From Scenedesmus sp. ARA3 (taxonomy: Eukaryota; Chlorophyta; Chlorophyceae; Sphaeropleales; Scenedesmaceae), in NCBI GenBank assembly GCA_004335835.1, contig RWJK01001813.1, positions 43,641 to 86,004 of the forward strand: a DNA stretch of 42,364 nt, in the 5' to 3' direction. Shown here in pieces: positions 11,024 to 19,540 of this stretch (the first letter of the stretch is position 1; every line of letters begins with the position of its first letter). Both the position numbers and the translations under genes were made by a program. The notes under the pieces are model-generated. The model ran no database searches. It worked only from the letters and a program-made list of their open reading frames with translations, and had not been told where the DNA came from.

Positions 11024-11740
11024 ATGCTTCATAAACTATCATCTGAGTGCTGCTTTGTTAATGCCTGTTGCCTCAAACAGGTGGTGTGCTGCGTCCAAGG
11101 ATGCTGTGCTGTGCACACTGCTGGCACCCCGCTCGCCCAGCAACGACAGCAACAGCAGCAACCTTGCCCTGACCAAGGCAGCCGTTCCCAGCAAAGACAA
11201 CCCCTTCCCAGCTGTATTTGTGGAGTGCCCAGCCAGCCAGCAGCCTGCCACCACAACCACCACCAGCACAACCACCACAACCACATGGCTGTGGCGCACC
11301 ACCACCACCACAAGCACCACCACAACTGTCACCACCACTGGCAGCAGCACCATGAAGGCCGCCTCTACTGCTCCAACCAGCAGCAACAGCCTGCCCTATC
11401 CAGCCACCTCCAGCAGCAATGCAGCAGCAGCCACCCTGGCTGCCAGCAGCACAAGCGCCCCATCACCACTGCAGCAGACAACGACATGTGCGCTGCTGCA
11501 GACGCTGAGCTGTCAAGCAACCTGGCAGACAGCTCCTCGTGCGATAGCGCAGGGTTTGTTCGCCCCATCACCACTGCTGACGCGATAGCGCACCTGGTTG
11601 CATCACCTGCGCGCGCCAAGGCCCCTGCAACTAAGGCATGGAGCAACTTAGTGGACAACAGCAAAGACACTGCCAGCAACAGCGCCAGCAGCAGCAGCGG
11701 CGGCAACGCCCCGCAGGCTGAGGTGCTGCAGCAGGGCCAG

Positions 11741-11786
<46 letters not shown>

Positions 11787-12070
11787 GCAACGCCCCACAG
11801 GCTGAGGTGCTGCAGCAGCGCCAGCAGGGCAGCAGCAGCAACGGCAGCAGCAGCAGCGGCAACGCCCCACAGGCTGAGGTGCTGCAGCAGGGCCAGGGCA
11901 GCAGCAGCAGCAGCAGCAGCGGCAACGCCCCACAGGCTGAGGTGCTGCAGCAGGGCCAGCAGGGCAGCCAGGAGGGCGCCCCACCCCTCAGCAGCCACCA
12001 CCCCAGCAGCAGCAGCGCCTCACCCTACAGCCGCAACCGCAGCCGCTTCAGCTTCGCCCAGGGCGGCGGC

Positions 12071-12110
<40 letters not shown>

Positions 12111-12652
12111 CACAGTACGCACATCCAGCATCACCCCTGCTGCTGCAGAGCCACAACAACAGCAGCAGCAGCGGCAATGCCAAGGCGGCACAGTGCGCTC
12201 GGCCAGCAGCAGCAGCCAGCACGCGGCCGCGCAGCCTCACCAATATCAGCAGCAGCATTGCACCCGCAGCACACCCGGCTGCAGCGCTCAGCCCCTCACC
12301 CACTGCAGCAGCCCCCGCACGCAGCAGCAGCGGCAGGACCGCGGGCCACACTGCAGCGGGCGCTGCTGCTGCCAGCAGTGCAGCAGCTGGCAGCGCGCGC
12401 CGCGGCGTGTATGTGGGCAACCTGCCAGGCTACGTGGACGAGGCCGAGCTGCTGCTGTTTTCAATCTGCGGGCGCGTGCACAGCCTGTGGATTGTGCGCA
12501 GCCCCGCCAGCAAGGCGAGCCTGGGCTACGGCTACGTGGTGTATGAGGCCGGCTGCGCGCAGCGGGCGGTGCAGCGCGCGGTGCGCAAGGTCAACGGCCA
12601 GCTGCTGCAGCAGCAGACAATCTGCGTGCGCGAGTCCAGCCGCGCCTTCTAA
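11024..12652 (+). CDS. RRM-domain RNA-binding protein with low-complexity N-terminus
   Basis: The C-terminal 80 residues or so form one RNA recognition motif: RNP2 is GVYVGNL, RNP1 is LGYGYVVY, separated by about 30 residues as usual, and the chain ends soon after (ESSRAF). The RRM sits at about residues 459-542 of the 542-residue ORF. Before it come Ser/Gly, polyAla and Arg/Ser stretches and four copies of a GNAPQAEVLQQ unit. The first 190 or so residues are uncertain: around 11250-11345 this frame gives an extraordinary His/Asn run, whereas the overlapping frame gives polyThr and looks more protein-like upstream. The true N-terminus may therefore come from the other frame through a short intron or a sequence error near 11440-11490. 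A possible poly(A) signal TGTAA is at 13077-13081. Target RNA unknown. Confidence 0.82.
11702..11955 (+). repeat. Coding minisatellite in the RRM gene (GNAPQAEVLQQ x4)
   Basis: Units begin at about 11702, 11786, 11858 and 11921. Each has a near-identical 33-bp core encoding GNAPQAEVLQQ, followed by a variable (AGC)n spacer encoding polySer. Length varies only in codon multiples, so the frame is kept. Confidence 0.9.
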
Positions 12653-13353
12653 GAAGCCGTACAGCAGCGCTGAAGTACTTTATTTGCTACGCAGCAGGCT
12701 GCTGCCTGAGAAACGGTGGCAGCAGCAGCGGATGGTGTGTGCAGAATGTTGAAGTGCTCAGCACTCCAAGCTGAATGACGATATGCGGCTTGTATGTAGA
12801 TGGCAGCCATCGTTTCAGGCTGCGCTATATTGCGTTTGTGAGATTTGCTAAACATTGTCAAAGACACTGGCAGCAGCAGCTGATGATGAAGATGATTTGA
12901 ACAAAAGTGTTGGCACCGGTGTTTGCATGACTGGTGACTGATGATGACATTGTGATGAATACCTGGTTCCTGCGAATCTTGTGAATAATCTTGCTTGCAT
13001 ACATACCCTGCAAACCGATTGCTGATGAATTTGTTGTTCCATATCAAAGGCAGCCTGTGCTGCAGCTGCAATTTTATGTAATGTATCTGCGATTGTGATT
13101 GTTTGTGTGCGTGGCCAGTGATCAGAATATGACAGTGCCAAGAATGGCTGGTGGTTGTGATCATTCGCGAGCTTCCTTGAAGTTTGTTGTAGATTTAGTT
13201 TTCAGTTTCTGACAGACAGTGTTGGGACAGCCTGTACTGCAGCCAGGGCTTCATTGTAATTCGTTTGCCTGTGCTTTGGCCTGCTGATCTGCGGCTTATT
13301 TACTCATGATCATAATCTGCGCAGAGTGATGTCTGCGGCCAATACGTTCACCA
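12653..13353. other. 3' UTR of the RRM gene and intergenic sequence
   Basis: No gene recognised. TGTAA signals occur at 13077-13081 and near 13253. Sequence is AT-richer than the exons and lacks long CAG runs. Confidence 0.5.
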
Positions 13354-13923
13354 CTATCGTCCTGAGGAGCTGCGTGCTAGTATGATCGCCATTTGCACGG
13401 AGTTGCGCCTCACTGGGGTAGCCCTGGGTTCAGGGGTCTGTGTTGCTGATGTAGAGTGTTGTGCTGGATGTGCAGCAACGTACAGCGGTTTGCTGTTGCT
13501 TTGGTGCTGATTATGATCTTTGGTTTGACTCCAGGGGGCTGTACGGTGTGTCTTCAGGAAGTTTGGCACCTGGGATGACTGAATGCGGCGCTTTGTGTGG
13601 TAGGGGGGCAGTTTTATAAATGCTGTAGTACAGCAGCCCTTTGTGATACAGCAGTTATCTTTGTCATGACTGCTGCCAATGCTTAGCAGCGTTAAAATGA
13701 ACGCAATCCAGTGAGCTCCAGCCCTTTGCTTGTGAGACAACCATTCAAACTGCCGCAGGAGGGCCTCTTGTTTGTGCGTGTACAGCCTTCTAGGACGCAG
13801 TTCCGTGGTGACAGATTGCTGCACCCCCACTCGCTTGGTAGATGGCACTATAATATAGCCAGTATGTTCTGGATATTGGGCACGTCTGTGAGCGGCTGGC
13901 GCTGATATCTGAGGTGGCGCCAT
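13354..13923 (-). CDS. Weak hypothetical ORF
   Basis: A 189-residue ATG ORF with little low-complexity sequence; the frame stays open further upstream (an Ala/Glu-rich AVAEEPAASTAEG stretch precedes the ATG). It has a basic segment (LRPRRLYTHKQEALLRQF) that could form a helix-turn-helix-like or coiled structure, followed by a hydrophobic segment (GAHWIAFILTLLSIG). The AEEP/STAE piece upstream recurs in imperfect repeats at about 14085-14200. No family recognised; it may be non-coding or a decayed transposon. The stop abuts the 3' UTR of the RRM gene. Confidence 0.25.
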   Translation of the reverse strand: MAPPQISAPAAHRRAQYPEHTGYIIVPSTKRVGVQQSVTTELRPRRLYTHKQEALLRQFEWLSHKQRAGAHWIAFILTLLSIGSSHDKDNCCITKGCCTTAFIKLPPYHTKRRIQSSQVPNFLKTHRTAPWSQTKDHNQHQSNSKPLYVAAHPAQHSTSATQTPEPRATPVRRNSVQMAIILARSSSGR

Positions 13924-13924
13924 T

Positions 13925-14370
13925 TGTGTCCCCTCAGCTGTGCTGGCAGCTGGCTCCTCAGCTACTGCATCGCAAATGATGTCTGTATATACAGACAGAT
14001 ACAGGACATATCATGAATGCACTATGCAGATGAATGAGTTATTGGGAGGTTGTTTGTGCGCTGCTGTTGTGCAAAGTGCAGGTGTCATTGCTAGATGTAG
14101 CCTTGGGTGTCTGTGTGCTGCGTTGCTGTCCTCAGCTGTGCTGGCAGTTGGCTCCTCAGCTCCTGCATCTCTGGTGATGTCTGCATGTACGTAGGCACAG
14201 AGCAGCTCAATTATGTATGTATGAGCTCTGTGCAGGTGGAGGCATGTGTTGGTGTTTTTTGCACATGTGCGCAACAGCTGGAGTGCAAGTGGAGGCGTCA
14301 TTGCCTGATGTAGCCACAGGTGCCGGTGTGTGCTGCACTGCTGTGCTTGGAGCGGATGCTTATCTGAGCC
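13925..14370. repeat. Imperfect direct repeats upstream of the weak ORF
   Basis: A block containing cagctgtgctggcagytggc and ctcctcagct occurs at about 13935-13970 and 14131-14165. A second block (caagtggaggcgtcattgcc and its relative) occurs near 14080-14105 and 14286-14310. These look like roughly 195-bp units, two to three copies, diverged. Confidence 0.6.
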
Positions 14371-14694
14371 TGACATAGTGTCCTGGGGCTGTCAGTTGCT
14401 GTGTGCATGTAGCGCAGTGGTCTGATTTTGTAATCCTGTTGTTCAATGGTAACGGCGTTACAAAACAGATGCAGTGACCTTCACCGTACAACGTCTTAAA
14501 AAACATGCCCACAGCAGTCGCTAGTCCGCGCTGGGTTCCGCTTGTTGCCAATGTCAAAAGTAGGCTGCTAGTGCGCCGGCTGCAGCCGTCGGCGGCTCAT
14601 GATCACACACACATGACGCATGACATCCGTGACTCACGATTGGATCTGCACCTGAATGCACTGCGCAATGCCTCTGCCAACATGTGGCCGCTGC

Positions 14695-14759
14695 GCCTAC
14701 TACAACACGTGGCGCAAGGTATGCACGTGGCCTACTACAACACGTGGCGCAAGGTATGC
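14695..14759 (+). repeat. 30-bp direct repeat ending in a donor-like site
   Basis: Two identical 30-bp copies at 14695-14724 and 14730-14759 (period 35). In one frame each reads AYYNTWRK followed by GTATGC, a plausible splice donor, and each is preceded by an ATG in that frame (14668 and 14721). It may be a duplicated short first exon of an unrecognised plus-strand gene, or chance. Confidence 0.55.
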
Positions 14760-14777
14760 GCATGCCCGTGTCAAGCA

Positions 14778-14804
14778 AACTAGCGCGCTAGTTATGCTAG
14801 CATA
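14778..14804. repeat. Two abutting perfect palindromes
   Basis: AACTAGCGCGCTAGTT (14778-14793) is a 16-bp perfect palindrome; TATGCTAGCATA (14793-14804) is a 12-bp perfect palindrome sharing one base with it. Both contain CTAGC. Function unknown. Confidence 0.9.
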
Positions 14805-14840
14805 GCTGTTGAACTGGTGAACTGCTGAACCTCAGGGACA

Positions 14841-15160
14841 ATGCGTCCGCTCACACCAGAACATTGGATGTGTCTGCTAGGGGTCAACTGCCCATTACAC
14901 CACCCATAGCACAAATCGAAAACTCTCCCTTTACAAACATGATGGCCCGCGCAAGTGCTGTACTGACACACATGGTGCTAAACCCCAGCCCTGAACCTAC
15001 TAGGTTAGTAAGCGACATGCGTCCTTTCACAACAGCATGTTGGATTTGTCTGCTAGGGGTCAACTGCCCATCACACCACCCATACCACATACATGACGGC
15101 CCGCGCAAGTGCGCACTGACACACATGCATGCAGCATATGGTGCTACACCTCAGCCCAGC
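14841..15160. repeat. Direct repeat of about 175 bp, two copies
   Basis: Copies start at 14841 and 15016 (atgcgtcc...), sharing long blocks such as tgtctgctaggggtcaactg and gcccgcgcaagtg. The second lacks an internal piece. It lies in the region downstream of the NEPRO-like stop. TTACA (TGTAA on -) at 14931-14935 in copy 1 is a candidate poly(A) signal for that gene. Confidence 0.85.
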
Positions 15161-15271
15161 AGAAAGAACATTTCAGCCGCAGCATTTGGCATGCCCTGAC
15201 AGGAAACATCAGGGGTGATGATCATCCCACTAGAGGGATCTTGCACTGCCAATCAAAGAGCAGGCAAAGAC

Positions 15272-15500
15272 TGCTCACAGGCCCCCAAGCAGCATATCTA
15301 GAATGGCGTCACCACTGGCACCTGCTGCTCCACCTGACCCGCCACCCTGGCTGCCGCCGCCCCTGCTGCTGCTGCTGGGCTACAATTGCTGCAAAGAGTG
15401 CTCACAGCCCCCCAAGCAGCATATCTAGGATTGGGTCACCACTGGTACCTGCTGCTCCGCCTGACCCACCGCCCCCTTGGCTGCTGCTGCTGGGCTTCGA
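15272..15500 (-). repeat. Duplicated 3' end of the NEPRO-like coding sequence
   Basis: The last 100 bp or so of the CDS (15399-15500, encoding a Gly/Ser/Ala-rich run and DPILDMLLGGL-stop) is repeated at 15272-15380 beyond the stop, period 127 bp. The outer copy still reads AILDMLLGGL-stop, so it is young. Confidence 0.9.
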
Positions 15501-16351
15501 CTGCCGCCCCTTCTTGCCTGCAGCGGCTTTGCGCTGAGAGCGGGGTGGCACAGCTGGCCCTGCAGAAGGCACACCTGCTGCTGCTGCTGCTGCTGCTGCC
15601 AGATGCTGCTGCTGCTGCTGCTGGTGCTCATGCTGCTGCTGGTGGGGAGGCGGTCTCAGCCGGCCTAATCGCGCGGCTGCCACTGCTGTTGCACCTGAAG
15701 GATCTGCTGCTGCTGCTGCTGCTGCTGCTGCCGGGACGGCCCCTCCAAGAAGCAGCTCCATAGCCCAATCACCAGAAGAATGAGGATGTTTCTGCTGTTG
15801 CTGCTGCTGCTGTTTCTTCTGCTTGGCTGCCTCTCTTTTAGCTGTCTTTTTGGTAGCCAGCAGAGGTACAGGCCCCTGTGCTGGTGCTGCTGCTGCTGCT
15901 GCTGCTGCTACAGGCAGCTGGGCTGCTGGTGGCTGTTGCTGTAGCGCAGGTGGAGGCTGCTGCTGCTGCTGCTGCTGCCGCCTTGCTTCTTGCAGCCCTG
16001 CCTGGTCAGCCCCATTGTCACCGCCACCCCTAATCCCAGCAGCAGCACCAGCAGCAGCAGCAGCAGCAGCACCAGTGACAGCAGCCTGCTCATCCAGTAG
16101 TGATTCTGCAGCTGGGCCACCAGCATCACTGCTAGGCAGAGGCTGTGTTGTAGCTGGTACTCCTGCGGCTAGCAGCTGCTGCTGCTGCTGCTGCTGCGCG
16201 GCCAAGCTGGGCAGCTTGCCAAGCAATTCGTCCTCATCATCACTGCTGCTGCCATGGCCTTGCATTGCCAGCGCAGCAGCAACACTGCCCTGCTGCTTCC
16301 ACTGTGCAGGCTTTGCTCCGCCTGCTGCAGGCAGTGCAGCATGCACTGTAG

Positions 16352-16385
<34 letters not shown>

Positions 16386-16468
16386 TACTGGCTCACTTGC
16401 TGCTGCTGCTGGCTGCTGTGCACGGCTACTGCCAGCAAGTTCAGCTGCTGCCGCAGGCTGAGTGCTTT

Positions 16469-16522
<54 letters not shown>

Positions 16523-16751
16523 NNNNNNNNNNNNNNNNNNNNNNNNNNNNNNNNNNNNNNNNNNNNNNNNNNNNNNNNNNNNNNNNNNNNNNNNNNNNNN
16601 NNNNNNNNNNNNNNNNNNNNNNNNNNNNNNNNNNNNNNNNNNNNNNNNNNNNNNNNNNNNNNNNNNNNNNNNNNNNNNNNNNNNNNNNNNNNNCAAGCCA
16701 GCAGTTGTGTAGGCAGGCACAACCAACCTGGCAGGCTGCTCAACCCGCTGC

Positions 16752-16782
<31 letters not shown>

Positions 16783-16938
16783 TGGCGCCTGCCAGAGGTC
16801 CAGCAGGCTGCCGATCCTCATACACCATGACAACCTCAGGGGCAGCAGCAGCAGCAGCAGCAGCAGCTAGCGTGCTGCTGCGGCTTCTGCTGCCGCTGCT
16901 CCTGAGCCCACCTGGGCCCCTCGCACCACGCTGTCGCC

Positions 16939-16973
<35 letters not shown>

Positions 16974-17730
16974 TGTTGCTGCCTGAGCCGCATAATGCGC
17001 TCAAACTCCTCCCTGCCAATGCTGACTCCGAGCTCTCCCGTAGCTGCTGCCGCTGCTGCTGCCCCACCAGGCTGACTGGGAAAATCTGCTGCTGCTGCTG
17101 CAGCTGCTCCTTCCCAGTCCGTAGCCCCTGCACCAGCACCACCAGCAGCAGCAGCTGCGCCTGCTGCTGCCACCTGTGCGCCAGGCCTGCTGATGCAGAA
17201 AGTCTCCTGCAGAGCTGCTGCCCTGCTAGCAAAGCTGTCCCCATCATCAAAGGCAATGCACTGCAAAGATGGTACTGGCCCGAGCCATGACAGGTTGACC
17301 ATCTGCGGAAGACCCTGGCTGTTAAGTGCCAACACAGCACAGCTGCTGCTGCTGCTGCCAGCTGCTGCTGTATCTGGCTGTACTTGCACCGGCAGCAGCG
17401 GCAGCAGCCCAACCAGGGAGTTGTAGGCCTGCAGGATCTGCATCAATGCAGAGACACCAAGCACACGCAGCCGCGCAACACATGCCACTGCCACCAGGCA
17501 GAATGGCATGAAGTAGCCCCTGCTGAGCTGGCCTGACAAGTGCTGCGCAGCCGTCATAACACTGTTATGACAGTCAAGTAACAGCTGGCAGCCGCACAGC
17601 AGCCGCCGCGCCACGAAGCAGCCCGCTTGAAAGCTGGGCAATAGCACTGACCGCCTGCCTGCTCCTTCTTCTGTTGCTGCTGGGTTAGGTTGCTGCTGGC
17701 GGCGCTTGCTGCTGCGGTAGGTTGCATCAC

Positions 17731-17763
<33 letters not shown>

Positions 17764-18571
17764 CTTCTGGCAGCGATGTGCGCATTGCAGCGCTGTGAAG
17801 CTCCTGCAGCAGCTGCTGCAGCTGCAGCTGTTTGAACAGCTTCAAAGTCTTGCAAACCTGCAGATGTGGCATGCGAGCAGAGTCAAGTCAGGCCGAGACA
17901 GACGTGGCCGCCAGTGGAGCATGACTATTGATGACTGATCTTCACACTACTGGACTGCACTGAGCACTATAGCAATCCAGCCTGCTCACCCATACACAGC
18001 CATTCAAACGTCACGCTGCCTGAGTAACATCATAACAGATGATGAAACTGTCTGGCTGGCTCCACAGGGACTGCAGCACATCATACCCAAACTATCAGAC
18101 ATAACAACGCAAGTGGAGGCGAGAGTGCCCACTGCCCCGCCTCACCTGCTGCACTGCCTGCAGGTGCTTTGAAGCCCTGTGCTGGTTCTTGTTCTTGTAG
18201 GTCAGCCGCTGCAGCACAGCAGCCTCTTGCCACAGCTCGGGCAGCTGCAGAGACGCCTGCAGCATGCGAGGGAAGTAATGGGTCCAGGACAACATGGCTT
18301 TAACAGTGTAAAAGTTGCTGCAGCATAAATGTATGGTCAACTGCTCAACTGGTGTGAAGCAGCATCTCAAGCATCAGATACACCATGCTGGATCGTGAGA
18401 TATCTTTACCAAGCGTTGCCTGCATGCTGCGGCTGCTGCAATCAAATGCCTGCTGCTTGCCTGCAGTGCCGGCAGGTTGGCTTTGTCCACTACGCTGAAC
18501 ACCTCTGGCAGTGCTACTATCTCCAGCGGGGCTGCAACAGCAGCTGGGAGGGCTCGCTGGGGGCCCTGCAT
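15402..18571 (-). CDS. NEPRO-family nucleolar protein, with an assembly gap
   Basis: Exons 18571..18410, 18256..18146 and 17857..15402. A stop lies just upstream in frame of the ATG at 18571. Exon 2 carries the signature LTYKNKNQHRASKHLQAVQQ, and exon 3 continues VCKTLKLFKQL and, after a polyAla insert, RGYFMPFCLVAVACVARLRV and LMQILQAYNSLVGLL. These match the N-terminal domain of Nepro (nucleolus and neural progenitor protein; in plants linked to an RNase MRP/P-type subunit, from family knowledge). The domain covers about the first 270 residues. The rest is polyGln, polyAla and basic patches, ending DPILDMLLGGL. An N gap at 16523-16693 interrupts exon 3, and the frame before and after differs, so the true gap length is not 171 or an intron is hidden. 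Divergent to CYP710. Confidence 0.82.
16473..16693. other. Assembly gap beside a (CAG)n run
   Basis: About 50 bp of (CAG)n at 16473-16522 runs directly into 171 N at 16523-16693. The repeat probably caused the assembly break, and its real length is unknown. Confidence 0.97.
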
Positions 18572-18612
18572 GCTGTGTCAGTTGTCGTATTGTGCCGTTG
18601 ATGCTGGCAACA

Positions 18613-18652
<40 letters not shown>

Positions 18653-19540
18653 CTTGCTGCTCCAGCTGCTGGAGCTGTCCAGCCCCACCCCAACGTATGC
18701 TGGCAGTCAACGGCCGATTTTTAGGAAACAATAACACTGACAGCGTGGAAGTTCAGCTCGTGAAAGGGGAACGCAAGGGAAAAGTAGGAACGCCCCCTCA
18801 GGACAGAACCCCTGACTCTATGTAGCATGTCCTTTCTCAAGTGACTACCCATCACTTTTGATTTGAAGCGATGCACTTTGCTTTTGTGAATAGGATTGAA
18901 TACTGCTTACCGGCGTAGCGGTCCACAGCGGCGACGTTCAAGTCGCACTCACTCCGCCAGGTCCGTGGTTGGACAGCATTTGATCGTTGCTTGATATGAT
19001 GATTCACATTATTTGAGACGTTTTCAGCAATCTCAAGGCAGAAAATCAGCGTTACAGCTGTACTCGTCAGTGCTAGTCGTGCAGCGGGCTGTGCAGCGCG
19101 ATAGCTTAGGCATATATCTTATGCTATAGGTGTATGATCACAGTGGCTGTTTAGGAACGGAGCCCATAGTGTTGTTGACCTACGCCAGCCCACAAAGGCA
19201 TCCTCGGGCAGCCCTGCTGACTCTTGCAGCATGCCAGTATGGCTACGCAGCGGCTTATATCTATGTTTGTCAGCTGGCAGCTAAGCAGCCGCCCTGATCA
19301 GCGCATATAAGAGGCGCATACGTGAACGGGTGACTCGCATACACCCCCACTATCCTCTTGAACGCGGCAGCTACATACGCCCAAGCTCAAGTCACAGTAG
19401 TTTACGTATCCCAAACATTCTTCCTCACGGACTGACGCCCTGCTGCCTTTTCCCGCCTCTGCCCTGCCCCTGTCCTCTGCCTGCAGGACCACTGCTTCTG
19501 GTTGCAGCTCCATCAGTGCAGCAGCAGCAGAGCAGCAGCC
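18572..19540. other. Divergent promoter region between NEPRO-like gene and CYP710
   Basis: No gene recognised in 970 bp. It begins with a (CTG)n run at 18616-18649 in the 5' UTR side of the minus gene. A strong CTGCAG acceptor-like site at 19482-19487, after a pyrimidine tract, suggests a 5' UTR intron of CYP710. Confidence 0.5.
19304..19313 (+). promoter_or_regulatory. Candidate TATA box for CYP710
   Basis: CATATAAGAG about 230 bp before the ATG at 19541, in otherwise GC-balanced sequence. Position fits if the transcript has a 5' UTR of about 200 nt or a 5' UTR intron. Sequence match only. Confidence 0.3.

Noticed and set aside
13540..13810. Transposase fragment in the 13354-13923 ORF
   Set aside because: The basic segment is only vaguely helix-turn-helix-like; no catalytic acidic triad or terminal inverted repeats seen.
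14405..14465. tRNA-like sequence (tagcgcagtggt as A box, gttcaatgg as B box)
   Set aside because: No acceptor stem, the T stem does not pair, and the anticodon loop would be too short.
18915..18970. Possible tRNA around gcgacgttcaagtcgc
   Set aside because: A simple hairpin with a 6-nt loop; no D or anticodon arms in position.
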